Positions 1-9,766 of a stretch of DNA of 64,000 nucleotides are shown here, piece after piece. Origin of the DNA: Saccharomycopsis fibuligera x Saccharomycopsis cf. fibuligera (Eukaryota > Ascomycota > Saccharomycetes > Ascoideales > Saccharomycopsidaceae); the NCBI GenBank assembly GCA_001936135.1, contig CP012813.1, positions 1,054,001 through 1,118,000 of the forward strand, written 5' to 3'. Position numbers and translations under genes: made by a program. Below the pieces are notes generated by a model that did no database searches, had not been told where the DNA came from, and saw only the letters and a list, made by a program, of their open reading frames with translations. Every line of letters begins with the position of its first letter. Positions within the stretch are counted from its first letter, which is position 1.

Positions 1-247
1 CCGCAATGAAAGAATTCGAAAATCTCTTGAAAAAAAAAAAAAAAAAAAACAGAAAACGCGAACCACAAAAAACCGACAAAATGAAGAAAGCACCAAGAAC
101 TGAAACTTGTAAAAGTCACAAAGAAAAAGAAAGAAAAGAAAAGAAAAAGAAAAAATTTAAATACCATAAAAAAAAAAGCCAGCAATATATTAGTAAAATG
201 GCACGGTTGAGCTTTAAAGCTCAATCAAAAAACCTTGCATAACAGCA
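1..247. other. A-rich 3' flank of HRD1-like gene
   Basis: This stretch lies downstream of the minus-strand HRD1-like gene. It is very purine-rich on the plus strand, with an A run at about 30-48 and many AAG/GAAA units. The long open frame across it is Lys/Glu-only low complexity and is not credible as a gene. Confidence 0.6.
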
Positions 248-1873
248 TCATACCTTTGTGTGACATACCGGACAACTATTGCACTTCATTAGCCAGGTTA
301 TTATACAATCATGATGGAAAAAATGCTTGCAATTTAGCATCTGTATATCCGAATCTTCATTTTCGTTGTCGTTATCATTGGAATGAAAATCAACTCGGCA
401 TATTAAGCAAGTCTCGGGATAATTATCACTATTAATGGCCTGTGATTGTAACTGACATTCAGACACTTGCTGCAATTTTGATTCAAAATGGCCAAGCTTC
501 AATTCAAATTTTTTCAAATTGATTAAAAGTCGTAGTTTGATTATGCAAATTCTAAAAGAATTATACGAGTATGATAAAATATGCAATGGGAAAGTGTAAT
601 ACTGCAAGAAAAAAATTGAAAAAATGATTTGGTTTAGAAGTTTTAAATTGTTGATAAAAAACTTGAAAACAACCAAATTTTTCTTTTTGCTAAGCAAATT
701 CTTATTTTTTTGCAGCATAAGCTTACTGTAGTTTTTCTTCAAAATGGCTTTAGAATGTAAGTTGGAGAATGCTAAATCTTGAGTGATGTTAGATAAAAAT
801 TTCTTAAAGAGTGACTGATTTGACCGAAACTCGAAATAGTTGAGAATATAATTGAAACTGGTCAAGATAATGAGCGGATAAAAATTGATGATTTCAAACC
901 CAAAGAGGATCAACAACACATTGTGATGGTCATTGTATATTTCCTGTTTGAACTTGATGATCAAAACCACATCAATGAAATTAAGCAATAATATGCCAAG
1001 AGCAAATCGCAAATGTGTCAAAGGGTTCGTTTTGTGATAAAACTGTGACAAATCAAAATTTGAAGGGACGGCAATGTTGTTGAGATGGTGATGGTGATGA
1101 TGATGGTTCATTAAATAAAAGTCGTTGAATAATGCAAATTCGTTGGCGTTGTAAGTTGACAAGTCGTCGAATTCGTCGTCTGATAATTCTTTGTCAAGAT
1201 TGTGAGGAACGAATAGATGTGGCGTACTGCCGTCTTCATCTTGGCTATGGCTGTCATTAATCCGGCTATTGACACTTCCGATGCTGCTGTCGTTGCCGTT
1301 GCCGTTGTCATTGTTATTGTCATTGCCATTGCCATTGTCGCTAACATTTTCAGCCGCACCATCGGTATCAGCAACATCTCCGGTAGCCGACGATTCACCG
1401 CCGCTATTGAAAACATTAGATACTCTGTAGACACACAAATAATGGAAGAATTTGAGCAATAGCACGCATAGAAACAAGCAGGCGAACTTGGCGATCACCA
1501 TGCGGTTGAACTTGGCAGCCTCAAATGTCTTTAGTACCACAAGCGAAAGGAAAAACTCCCACAAAGTGTAGTGGAACTTTTTGCGCAAAGTGGCAATTTC
1601 ACGGTGGGTTAATTCGCCAAAGATAAGCTGCTTGAGGGCGTTAGCACAAACAAGGAAGAAAATGAGGGCAAAGTTGGCAATACCAAGGTTGACAGAGAGT
1701 GAGTTGGTGGTGCTATAGTAGTATGACACTGCTGATGAGGAAGGAGAAGCTGTCTGGAGCCAGGAGGCGGAAGAGGCAAGCAAGAGCAGCTTTGGGTAGC
1801 GGGAAGCAGCGAGTTCTTTAAAGACAGAAGCGCCGAGGCAGGCACCCGCAAGGCCCATAAGTTTTTTGCGCAT
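248..1873 (-). CDS. HRD1: HRD1-like ER membrane RING ubiquitin ligase
   Basis: Likely the ER-associated degradation E3 ligase Hrd1/Synoviolin, which ubiquitinates misfolded ER proteins as they are retrotranslocated. The 541-residue product starts at an ATG. It has several hydrophobic segments in its first 160 residues, including the GEL..RE loop motif near residue 85 that resembles Hrd1. An Asn/Asp/Gly-rich insert with a run of seven His (near residue 258) follows, then more membrane segments to about 340. A RING-H2 lies at 491-538: CLIC, then C-K-H..H-x2-C, then CPVC. The protein stops three residues after the last RING Cys, so it lacks the long cytosolic tail that normally follows the RING in Hrd1. 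Assignment to Hrd1 rather than another membrane RING protein is inferred from membrane topology plus RING type. It shares a divergent promoter with the globin gene. Confidence 0.75.
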   Translation of the reverse strand: MRKKLMGLAGACLGASVFKELAASRYPKLLLLASSASWLQTASPSSSAVSYYYSTTNSLSVNLGIANFALIFFLVCANALKQLIFGELTHREIATLRKKFHYTLWEFFLSLVVLKTFEAAKFNRMVIAKFACLFLCVLLLKFFHYLCVYRVSNVFNSGGESSATGDVADTDGAAENVSDNGNGNDNNNDNGNGNDSSIGSVNSRINDSHSQDEDGSTPHLFVPHNLDKELSDDEFDDLSTYNANEFALFNDFYLMNHHHHHHHLNNIAVPSNFDLSQFYHKTNPLTHLRFALGILLLNFIDVVLIIKFKQEIYNDHHNVLLILFGFEIINFYPLIILTSFNYILNYFEFRSNQSLFKKFLSNITQDLAFSNLHSKAILKKNYSKLMLQKNKNLLSKKKNLVVFKFFINNLKLLNQIIFSIFFLQYYTFPLHILSYSYNSFRICIIKLRLLINLKKFELKLGHFESKLQQVSECQLQSQAINSDNYPETCLICRVDFHSNDNDNENEDSDIQMLNCKHFFHHDCIITWLMKCNSCPVCHTKV

Positions 1874-2040
1874 GAGTTGGTGGTTTGTGGGTGGTGTAAT
1901 GTTGGGGATAAACGCTTTAGGTCATCGCCATGATCCTCGTACTCCTTTACGATTCTCTTCTCTTTGCTTCTCTTCCTTTTGTTTGATTTTGATTTTGATT
2001 TTGGCGCTTTTTTTTTGGTTCCGTGGAAATGGAAACCGCA

Positions 2041-2100
2041 TACCAATCACATGATGTATCATGTGACAAACCATGTGACCAATTATGAATCATGTGACTA
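2041..2100. promoter_or_regulatory. Cluster of four CACATG/CATGTG E-boxes
   Basis: Within the 499-bp divergent HRD1/globin promoter, E-box cores CACATG or CATGTG occur at 2048-2053, 2060-2065, 2072-2077 and 2091-2096. Most sit in the wider form TCATGTGA. This matches the CACRTG class bound by bHLH factors such as Cbf1. That a protein binds here is inferred, not shown. Confidence 0.5.
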
Positions 2101-2248
2101 AATTTGGGGGTGTCTGGGGGCGTGCTACACCGTGCTATTGTCTCTGACTTTAGCGTGTTTGAGCCGCCGCACTACCGCTAACATCGCGCACTTTAGCACA
2201 CTTTATGGACAGTACAGTGCTAGCGCTATTCAGCTTAAATAGATAGAT

Positions 2249-2273
2249 ACACACACACACACACACACATATA
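2249..2273. repeat. (AC)n microsatellite in divergent promoter
   Basis: A run of about ten AC dinucleotides followed by ATATAT lies about 100 bp upstream of the globin gene ATG. A second short repeat, (CCA)n, directly precedes that ATG. Confidence 0.8.
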
Positions 2274-2372
2274 TATCCTACACCGCCCCTGATATCCAGA
2301 GATTATCCATTGCAATGCTTTTGCCAATTGTATGCTATTTGTCTTAGTGCCACCACCACCACCACCACCACA

Positions 2373-5300
2373 ATGTCCTTTGCCCTTAGCTACAAGGCCC
2401 ATACTCCCAGCCCTACCTTGTTCGCTTCCTCCACCAGAACCGCTTACGCAAGTCGTGTCCCGCTGGACCGCTTCTTGCCAGTACCACCACCACTACCAAA
2501 ACATGCCCAAAATGCATTGGCCAAACCAAACCAAAAACAAAAGCCCACTTCAAAAAGCACCAGCAAAAGCAGCAACAGAAACTCCAAATGTCCTACTGCT
2601 AGAAGTGCAAGAAGCGCAAGAAGTGTTAACAGAAAATCCACTTCTCCGTCGCTCTACGATGCTTTGTCCTTGATTGACACTTACATGTGCGATGCCTCTG
2701 TCGTTGATTTTTCTATTGCCGAAGAAGAATGCTCAGCCACAAATGGTGAATCTCTCAACCCGTTTGCTCCTTTGCCAAATATAAATCTCGAGGAGTATAG
2801 AGCAGCAGCAGCATTTGCAGAAAAGTGCGATGCTTTAGAAGATAACGCCCTCGACAACAGCAACGACTACCAATCTATTTGCAACTCCATCAAACAGTCC
2901 ATCGGTGCTTCTCATAGTCAGCAGGCTGACCTTAGAAGATCGGTAATTTCCAAAGTATTTTCCGAAGACGAGTTGATCCAATTGAGCAATATCTTCACCG
3001 AGATCTTGGAATCTACTGAGGAGGTGAATGTTTCCTTCGATGACAATGACAACACTCTTGTCGAAGACGGGGACAATAAGAATAATAAGCCCCACATTAC
3101 AGGTACACGCAGCAGCAGCAGCAGCGGAAGCTGGGACCCTGAGTGCCCTACCACCGTTAATGGTACTCCAGAAATTGTCCGCAACAGCAACAGCAACAGC
3201 AGTACCAATACCACCAACATCTTGACTCCAATTTCTTCAAGACAAGGCGGATATAAACTTGATCACCAATTTTACCCAGACGACGAAAAGACTCCAGTCA
3301 ACAGCGACAACGATGACGATGACGATGACGAAAATGATGATGAGGCATTCAATATTCCTATTGGTATTGATAGCTCCCCAGTGCCTTCCAATGCGTCCAA
3401 GCCATTGCTAAGATTAAACAAGCTTGCATCACCTGGATTCAATAAACCGAAAAATTTCACAAGTAATTCAGCTCAATCAAATGAGAAACTTGAAGACGAT
3501 GAGTTTGATTTCAGTAAACTTGTAGATCGCCATTTCTCTACTCAGAACTTGGTCAGTAGTCCTCAAAATGTCGAGGAGAATGCTTCTACTTGTTCCTTGT
3601 CTTCTTCTCAGTCCATTTCTTCTTCCCATTATTCATCCACTCCAACCACCACCACCACTGCCAATTCCACATCTTCCAAAATTTTGAGCAAGGTGAGAAA
3701 GATCAGATCCGCCATTGAGTTCTCCCACCGCGAAATTGAGTTGATTTCTGAGTCATGGAGCACCATCACCACCGTTAACAAACAAGCGAATTTTAGTACG
3801 TTGAATAGTGCCAGCCAAAAGAGCCTTTTTGAAGAAACCTCTTCCTCTTCTGCTACTTCTTCTTTTACCTCGTCTTCCTGCATTAACGAACAGAAAGACA
3901 AAGTGTGCGCATACTCGTTCACTAAACAATTCTACAATAATTTGTTTAGACAAATGACCTTCATTAAGGAGTTTTTCCCAAAATCTAGCACCAAAAAGCA
4001 AATCGTTACTTTTGGCAACATTCTTATTGAGTCCTGCACTCACTTGCATGACTTGAATCATATTAAAAAGTTCTTGTTTAAGAAAAACTACATGAACAGC
4101 GCCAGCAGACATGACTATGATAGCGAATTTTGCTCAAAGACAATATTTGGATATAGCCCTATAAACGTTAAAGAAAACGAGATCTATTTTAGTATTTTTG
4201 CCAAGATTTTCCTCAGAACTTTGAATGAAAATTATCCATTTGAGTTTAGTGGTGAGTTGGAAGACGCTTGGAGCAAATTGTACTTGTTTTTGTTTAGTTG
4301 TATTGTTGGTGGCTTGAAACAGTCTGAATCAAAATCAATGACCAAGTTGCAGCAAAATAAGCAAACTAAGCATCACAAGCATCAGCAGCATCTCAAGAAG
4401 AAACAAAGAGTGGACTCTTGCATCACAATAAGCATTGATGATGATGGAATGAATAACGCAGACTTTTTGGATGTAAAACCAAATTCATCTTTTGCATCAA
4501 CCTTGCCTGCAGAAGCAAAAGCAGATGATGAAGATGAAGATGAAGATGGCAATGGCGATGACGACATGGAAACATTGAACGAGACAACTATTGCTGAAGG
4601 TGGTATACTTTTAGATTCGAACCACAGAAAAAATGTTGATGAGATTCCACTTTCTGTTGCTGCTTATCGCACATCCCCAGCCGATATTGCTTCCGTCAAA
4701 GTCAGCGCCATTTCCAATAACGGCTATAGTTACATTGACGGCAACGCCCACAATACCTCAGACTTGAGTAAAAGACTTTTTGGAAGAAAACTGCACCCTG
4801 ATAGTAGCAGCAATAGCAATAAAGGGGAAAGTTTGTTTCAAAAACTTCAAAACAAAATGGCCAACAGTAGCATTAGCAACAGCTACAAGAGCCCAGTTTT
4901 CCAACAAGTTAATCCTAATGACTACGTCACCAATGGCAAAAAGATTGAAAAACGTATCAATCACAATAATCTCAACAATAGTGACTATTATACACATGGC
5001 CACCATAATAATAACGACCGCGAAATGTCAAAATTTAATTCTTGCTCTTCTTCATCTTCATCTCCTTCTCCTTTCTCTTCTCCCTCTTGCTCTCCATTCA
5101 CATTCACTTCGCACAGGACCAAGATGGCTAAAAAATTGTCAAGTGAAGACATCAAGCTCTTGAACAAATTAAGAGTAGTAAAAAGAACGTTAATGAATTC
5201 CAAAATATTCAATAAACAAGGCAAACCAAGCAAATCCTCTTATTTCTCATCCTCCTCACCTGTGTCTTCTGTACCACGTTCTTATTCTGCTTCTCCTGCT

Positions 5301-5609
5301 TCTTCTTCTACGCCAGTATCGTCATCATCATGCACCCCAATCTCAACACCAGAAATTGCAGCTACCGCAAATTTTCCCTTCATTAATGACCTTGACAATA
5401 ATATCAATCATAGCAACAACGTTGATGACAATCTTCCTGCCTCAGCAGCAACAGAAGCAGCCGCAGCAATGATAAATTTTCAGAATGGCACAGCAAATGG
5501 TGGTGATGCAGGTGCAAGTGGGAATGTTAGTGGGAAACCTCTTTATGCCTTCCATGAGAATGAAGCATTCAGATACAGTGCCGCCACGACCATTATTAAC
5601 GCAAGATGA
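2373..5609 (+). CDS. Large low-complexity protein with a globin domain
   Basis: The start is the ATG at 2373, after a CCA repeat; an upstream in-frame TTG at 2310 is not a credible yeast start. The 1078-residue product is mostly disordered (Ser, Asn, Asp and Thr rich). It contains one folded stretch at about 450-650 that reads as a globin: an A-helix-like ELISESW, a B/C region FYNNLF..FIKEFFP at about 520-536, then SRHDYD with His580 as candidate proximal heme ligand. Next come FGYSP and an F-helix-to-H-helix pattern ending in EDAW at about 633. This order matches flavohemoglobin-type globins (RH..YGV.P.HY..AW). No FAD/NAD reductase domain follows. Yeast globin-like proteins such as S. cerevisiae YNL234W are the nearest class I know. 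Heme binding and function (oxygen, NO or redox sensing) are inferred. Confidence 0.75.
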   Translation: MSFALSYKAHTPSPTLFASSTRTAYASRVPLDRFLPVPPPLPKHAQNALAKPNQKQKPTSKSTSKSSNRNSKCPTARSARSARSVNRKSTSPSLYDALSLIDTYMCDASVVDFSIAEEECSATNGESLNPFAPLPNINLEEYRAAAAFAEKCDALEDNALDNSNDYQSICNSIKQSIGASHSQQADLRRSVISKVFSEDELIQLSNIFTEILESTEEVNVSFDDNDNTLVEDGDNKNNKPHITGTRSSSSSGSWDPECPTTVNGTPEIVRNSNSNSSTNTTNILTPISSRQGGYKLDHQFYPDDEKTPVNSDNDDDDDDENDDEAFNIPIGIDSSPVPSNASKPLLRLNKLASPGFNKPKNFTSNSAQSNEKLEDDEFDFSKLVDRHFSTQNLVSSPQNVEENASTCSLSSSQSISSSHYSSTPTTTTTANSTSSKILSKVRKIRSAIEFSHREIELISESWSTITTVNKQANFSTLNSASQKSLFEETSSSSATSSFTSSSCINEQKDKVCAYSFTKQFYNNLFRQMTFIKEFFPKSSTKKQIVTFGNILIESCTHLHDLNHIKKFLFKKNYMNSASRHDYDSEFCSKTIFGYSPINVKENEIYFSIFAKIFLRTLNENYPFEFSGELEDAWSKLYLFLFSCIVGGLKQSESKSMTKLQQNKQTKHHKHQQHLKKKQRVDSCITISIDDDGMNNADFLDVKPNSSFASTLPAEAKADDEDEDEDGNGDDDMETLNETTIAEGGILLDSNHRKNVDEIPLSVAAYRTSPADIASVKVSAISNNGYSYIDGNAHNTSDLSKRLFGRKLHPDSSSNSNKGESLFQKLQNKMANSSISNSYKSPVFQQVNPNDYVTNGKKIEKRINHNNLNNSDYYTHGHHNNNDREMSKFNSCSSSSSSPSPFSSPSCSPFTFTSHRTKMAKKLSSEDIKLLNKLRVVKRTLMNSKIFNKQGKPSKSSYFSSSSPVSSVPRSYSASPASSSTPVSSSSCTPISTPEIAATANFPFINDLDNNINHSNNVDDNLPASAATEAAAAMINFQNGTANGGDAGASGNVSGKPLYAFHENEAFRYSAATTIINAR

Positions 5610-6346
5610 CTGATAATCAATGAGGACCTGAAGTCTCAACGCAGCGATTGACGAACAGATAAGCTTTTAGTGCTGTTGCTATCATTTTTCTTCAAAACAA
5701 AACAAAACAAAACAAAAGTCTATTTTTTTATGTTTAATTCTTACTTCTTCAACAAATAATACCCATTTTTAAAAATATTTTGCCTCCCCTTTATTTCTTT
5801 AACATGATCTATAATAATCTATAATGACGTTTGCGGCTTTTGCTTTTAGTTTTGCTTTTCTCTCTCTCTCTCTTTTTTTTTTTTTTTTTTTTTTCAATGC
5901 TACTCATTTATCATACTATACGCTAGTTCTATATAATATCTACGAATACCATGCTTTACGTCTTATGCTTATGCTTATCCTATATAAAGATTGGTCGGTT
6001 GTTTCAATAAAGCATTCGAGGGCCATGCTTGTCATGTTTTTGAAGAATTCGTTATCGCAGCAATGATTTGCGTTTTGGCAGAACTTGATGTATATACAAG
6101 TCATTGCCATGTTGGCGTTCGATTACTTGACGCACGCACGTCCTTCTCATCCTGCAAAAAGTAAAAATTTTTTTTTTTTTTTTTTTTCTCGTTAAGTTGC
6201 AGAAATTTTTCAGTGCAACTGCGCAACACAACATCATCGACCATTTCTGTTTGATACCGCAATCACCCCAGCACCCACATACAGAAAAAAAAAAAAAAAA
6301 AATTAAATCAGCCACTTTCTAGTAAAAGGAAAGAAAAAGATTTACA
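5610..6346. other. Intergenic: CT/T repeats and RRPE-like element
   Basis: No gene is supported here. A (CT)n tract runs into 22 T at 5873-5894, about 265 bp after the globin stop. A second T run of 20 lies at 6168-6187, preceded by GTAAAAA. The AAAAATTTTT junction resembles the RRPE element of ribosome-biogenesis genes and lies upstream of NCL1. An A run precedes the NCL1 start. Confidence 0.55.
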
Positions 6347-8746
6347 ATGGGCAAAAGAAACAATAGAAGAGGAGGAAACAAGAAGTTTGGCAAAAGACCA
6401 GACAACCGTACCTCATGGGTGGAGATCCCAAAGGAGAATGCCAAATGGGAAACTTACTACAAGGCACAAAACTTAATTCCTGAAGAAGAGTGGGATACTT
6501 TCATGAAAACGTGTCAAAAGCAATTACCTTTGACTTTCCGTATCACTGGCTCTAGAAAACATGCCAAAGAAATTTTGCAGGTTTTTAAGGACAAACATTT
6601 GCCTGCTTTGTTGAAGGTGGATATCAATGAGATCAAAAGACAACAGCAAGAAAAGGCTGCTATAGCTGCCGAAAAGGTGAAGGCTGAACAAGAAGCCTTA
6701 AAGGCAGCTGAAAATGGTGGTGCCGTTGCTGAGGCTTCTGATGAAGCGTCTGCTAAGGCCGAGGCCAAAGCTGAAAAAGAAGCACATGCTGCCGAAGCTG
6801 CTAGAGCCGCTAGAGTTGTTGCTGAAAAAGATGAAGAAATTGAAGAACCAACCAGTTTGCCATGGTATCCAAACGAGCTTGCTTGGCAGGTCAATGTGCC
6901 AAAAACCATCATGAAAAAGCACCCAGCTTATCAAACCACTCAACGTTTCCTTGTTGTTGAGACTGAAGTTGGTAACATTTCTCGTCAAGAAGCGGTTTCC
7001 ATGATTCCTCCATTAGTGCTTGATGTTAAACCAGAACATTATGTGCTTGATATGTGTGCTGCTCCTGGGTCTAAGACGGCTCAGCTTGTTGAAGCATTAC
7101 ATGACATCGATAACTCTGAAAATGTTGAAAACGTCATTCCTAAAGGGTTCGTGATGGCTAATGATTCTGACTACAAGCGTTCATACATGTTGGTGCACCA
7201 AGTGAAGAGATTGAACTCCCCAAATTTCATTGTTATTAACCATGATGGACAAATGTTGCCTAAATTCAAGCTCAATAACAGTAACCAGTTTGTGAAGTTT
7301 GACCGTATTTTGTGTGATGTGCCATGCACCGGTGATGGTACCATGAGAAAGAACGTTACTGTTTGGAAAGAATGGTCCATTGGTAACGCTTTGGGTATGC
7401 ACTCATTGCAATTGAACATTTTGAATAGAGGCTTGCAATTGTTGAAGCCAGGCGGTAGATTAGTTTACTCTACTTGTTCTTTAAGTCCTATTGAAAATGA
7501 AGCAGTAGTAGCTGCTGCATTGAGAAAATGGGGTGCTGAAGTGAGAACAGTCAACTGTGACGATAGATTGCCAGGGTTGATTAGAAGAGAAGGTGTCTCT
7601 AATTGGAAAGTGTTCAACAAAGAAGGTACTGAGCTTGCCAATGTTGAAGAGTTGGAAGCTAAAAGATCCGAAGAAGTGAACAAAAAAATTCAAACAAGCG
7701 TTTTTCCTCCTACCGAAGAAGAAGCAAAGAGTTTCCATTTAGAAAACTGTATAAGAGTATATCCACATTTGCAGAATACAGGTGGATTTTTCATTACTGT
7801 GTTGGAGAAAGTTGACACCAGCGCTCCTGTCACCAATGACAAGAAGAGATCTGCCGAGGAAGAAGAAGCAGAAGCTGCTAAAAAGACTAAAACTGACGCC
7901 GCAGCTCCATCTGATGAAGCATCAGCAGCACAACAACAACAACAAAATAACAATAACAAAAACGACAATTTCAAGTTAGTGCCTTTGAAAAGAGAAAAAT
8001 TGCCAAGAGATGCCAATGAAGAACCATTTGTGTTTTTGGAGTCCAACAATGAAAAGCTTCAAAAATGCTGGGATTTCTATGAAATCAATGACAGTTTCCC
8101 AAAAGATAGCACTTTAGTGAGAAACGCTTCGGGTGAACCACTTAGATCCATTTATTTTGTTGCTCCAGTTATCAAACAAATCATCACTCACAACGAACTC
8201 AAGTTAAAATTTGTGCATTCTGGACTTAAATTGTTTGTGTCGCAAAAGAAGGACAAAGAAGAAGATATTGCTTGGAGACTTCAAAGTGAATCTTTGGCTA
8301 TTTTGAAAGGGTTCTTGAGCAACAAGAGACAAATCACCATCAAAGAGGTTGATGTATTGAAGGTGTTACTTGAGGAATCTTTTCCAAAGATGGACAAATT
8401 GAAAGAATTGAGTCAAAGCTTTTACGACCAAATTGAACAGATTAAAGATGAAGGGTGTTGCTTCTTGTCTATTGACAGAAACGATGACAATAAAGAAGAA
8501 TTGTTTTTGCCTATTTGGAGAGGTAAAAATAATGTGAACTTGATGGTTAACAAACATGACACTTTTGAGTTATTGTACAGAATCTTCGGTATTGAGACTA
8601 CTAGAACAAGTGCTTACAAGCAGGATGTAAACAAGGATGAAAAAAAGGACGAAGAGAAGAAGGAAGAGATTAAAGAAGAAGTCTCAGCACCAGCTCAAGA
8701 AGCTGCAACCCCAGCAGCTCCAGAAGTTTCAGAAGCAACTAAATGA
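6347..8746 (+). CDS. NCL1: tRNA (cytosine-5)-methyltransferase Ncl1/Trm4
   Basis: This is the multisite tRNA m5C methyltransferase (Ncl1, also Trm4; NSUN2 in animals), a nuclear enzyme that uses S-adenosylmethionine. The 799-residue product starts at the ATG preceded by TTTACA. It has the RsmB/NOP2 methyltransferase core. The SAM-binding motif DMCAAPGSKTAQL is near residue 235. The two active-site cysteines are Cys327 in DVPCTGDG (product release) and Cys377 in YSTCSLSP (nucleophile). A long Ala/Glu/Lys-rich insert lies at about 105-165. The C-terminal tail is charged Lys/Glu, then Ala/Pro-rich. An Asn/Gln run near residue 525 marks a linker before the C-terminal domain. Length is somewhat above the S. 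cerevisiae protein because of these linkers. All catalytic residues are present. Confidence 0.95.
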   Translation: MGKRNNRRGGNKKFGKRPDNRTSWVEIPKENAKWETYYKAQNLIPEEEWDTFMKTCQKQLPLTFRITGSRKHAKEILQVFKDKHLPALLKVDINEIKRQQQEKAAIAAEKVKAEQEALKAAENGGAVAEASDEASAKAEAKAEKEAHAAEAARAARVVAEKDEEIEEPTSLPWYPNELAWQVNVPKTIMKKHPAYQTTQRFLVVETEVGNISRQEAVSMIPPLVLDVKPEHYVLDMCAAPGSKTAQLVEALHDIDNSENVENVIPKGFVMANDSDYKRSYMLVHQVKRLNSPNFIVINHDGQMLPKFKLNNSNQFVKFDRILCDVPCTGDGTMRKNVTVWKEWSIGNALGMHSLQLNILNRGLQLLKPGGRLVYSTCSLSPIENEAVVAAALRKWGAEVRTVNCDDRLPGLIRREGVSNWKVFNKEGTELANVEELEAKRSEEVNKKIQTSVFPPTEEEAKSFHLENCIRVYPHLQNTGGFFITVLEKVDTSAPVTNDKKRSAEEEEAEAAKKTKTDAAAPSDEASAAQQQQQNNNNKNDNFKLVPLKREKLPRDANEEPFVFLESNNEKLQKCWDFYEINDSFPKDSTLVRNASGEPLRSIYFVAPVIKQIITHNELKLKFVHSGLKLFVSQKKDKEEDIAWRLQSESLAILKGFLSNKRQITIKEVDVLKVLLEESFPKMDKLKELSQSFYDQIEQIKDEGCCFLSIDRNDDNKEELFLPIWRGKNNVNLMVNKHDTFELLYRIFGIETTRTSAYKQDVNKDEKKDEEKKEEIKEEVSAPAQEAATPAAPEVSEATK

Positions 8747-9229
8747 TTCTGTCGCCACTCAAGGACTTGATTTTGTATCTCTGTTTTTATTTTTGGTTTC
8801 CGATGTGATATTTTACATGCATGCATATTTTTACTTTCCATTATTCCTTTATCTACACCTTGATTAACTGATAGATTATACGGGCGGTTTGTACTATATT
8901 TTGCTTATTAGTGATCGTTTTTTTTTTTTTCAATTGTATGTTTTGAATTGTTCATAATACTTTGTTGTTGTAAATTTGAATGTATATTTATTTGAGAGTA
9001 AGGCATGTATACTCTATGTATATCCATGCGGACCTACGCATAATCCATTTTCATGGCTCTACTTTTTATTATTACTACTATTTTTTTTCTCTCTTTAAAG
9101 CGCCTAGAAACGGTTCTTTATTTAATAGAATGCTGGTACGCTCAACATGAGCGTCATTCTTGAAGCATTTATTCTATACTTTCCCAGAAATAAACAAACA
9201 ACTATACAGCAAACTATACCTGATCAAAA
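8747..9229. other. Intergenic NCL1 to zinc-knuckle gene
   Basis: The stretch holds the NCL1 3' region with a T run at about 8919-8931 and the promoter of the next gene. I see no RNA gene or ORF of note. Confidence 0.6.
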
Positions 9230-9766
9230 ATGGCGGATCTCACTGAAATATCTCAGCAAGTAAATTTTCTTGCGGAAAAGATCAGTTCAAAGAATAAAGA
9301 ACTTGAAAAATTGAAGAGCGAGTATACTAGCAAACTTGCCTATCTCGAACAAGTCGAGTCGCTTTACTTGAAGAGCATTGGTCAAAACACCGCTGATCCT
9401 AAGCTTGACATAAACTTGAAAGTGGATTGCAAGAATTGTGGCGCTACTGTTTATGATGCTAAAGAGATTGACAGAAGCAAGAATGATTATTTTATATTGT
9501 TTCCAAAGGCAAAAATTAACGATTTACTGTTGCTTAGCTCTGCAAACAAAAAGGCGACATCAAGTGTGGTAAAATCTGGAGTGAATAGGGATGACAAAGC
9601 AATAACAGCGACATCAAATAAGCAAAGTAGTACATTGGCTGTCAATTCGACATCGAGGGAGAACCAAAACAAGAAGCATAAAAAGAAAGTGTGCTCGTAT
9701 TGCAAAAAAGCGGGTCATTCAAGGGCCAAATGTTTTAAAAGATTAACTACTGAAAAGCAAAACTAA
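9230..9766 (+). CDS. Small coiled-coil protein with CCHC zinc knuckle
   Basis: The 178-residue product begins at an ATG after CAAAA. Residues 1-50 are a heptad-rich coiled coil (ISQQVNFLAEKI and following). A single C-x2-C (CKNCG) comes near residue 66, followed by a Ser/Thr/Asn/Lys-rich linker. A perfect CCHC zinc knuckle closes the protein at about 155-168: C-SY-C-KKAG-H-SRAK-C. Zinc knuckles of this spacing usually bind single-stranded nucleic acid. I do not recognise the orthologue. It could be a small RNA-binding or chromatin-associated factor. It is not a retrotransposon Gag, because no flanking pol or LTR is visible. The next gene, LSM2, is convergent. Confidence 0.8.
   Translation: MADLTEISQQVNFLAEKISSKNKELEKLKSEYTSKLAYLEQVESLYLKSIGQNTADPKLDINLKVDCKNCGATVYDAKEIDRSKNDYFILFPKAKINDLLLLSSANKKATSSVVKSGVNRDDKAITATSNKQSSTLAVNSTSRENQNKKHKKKVCSYCKKAGHSRAKCFKRLTTEKQN

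Noticed and set aside
6-242. Lys/Glu-rich 78-codon ORF at the left edge
   Set aside because: It is pure purine-rich low complexity driven by A runs in the HRD1 3' flank, with no domain.
2310-2372. N-terminal extension of the globin gene
   Set aside because: It begins with TTG. The first ATG in frame is at 2373, so the extension is not a credible yeast start.
9688-9735. Zinc knuckle as evidence of a retrotransposon Gag
   Set aside because: There is no pol-like sequence, LTR or target-site repeat nearby. The ORF is small and sits in ordinary gene order.
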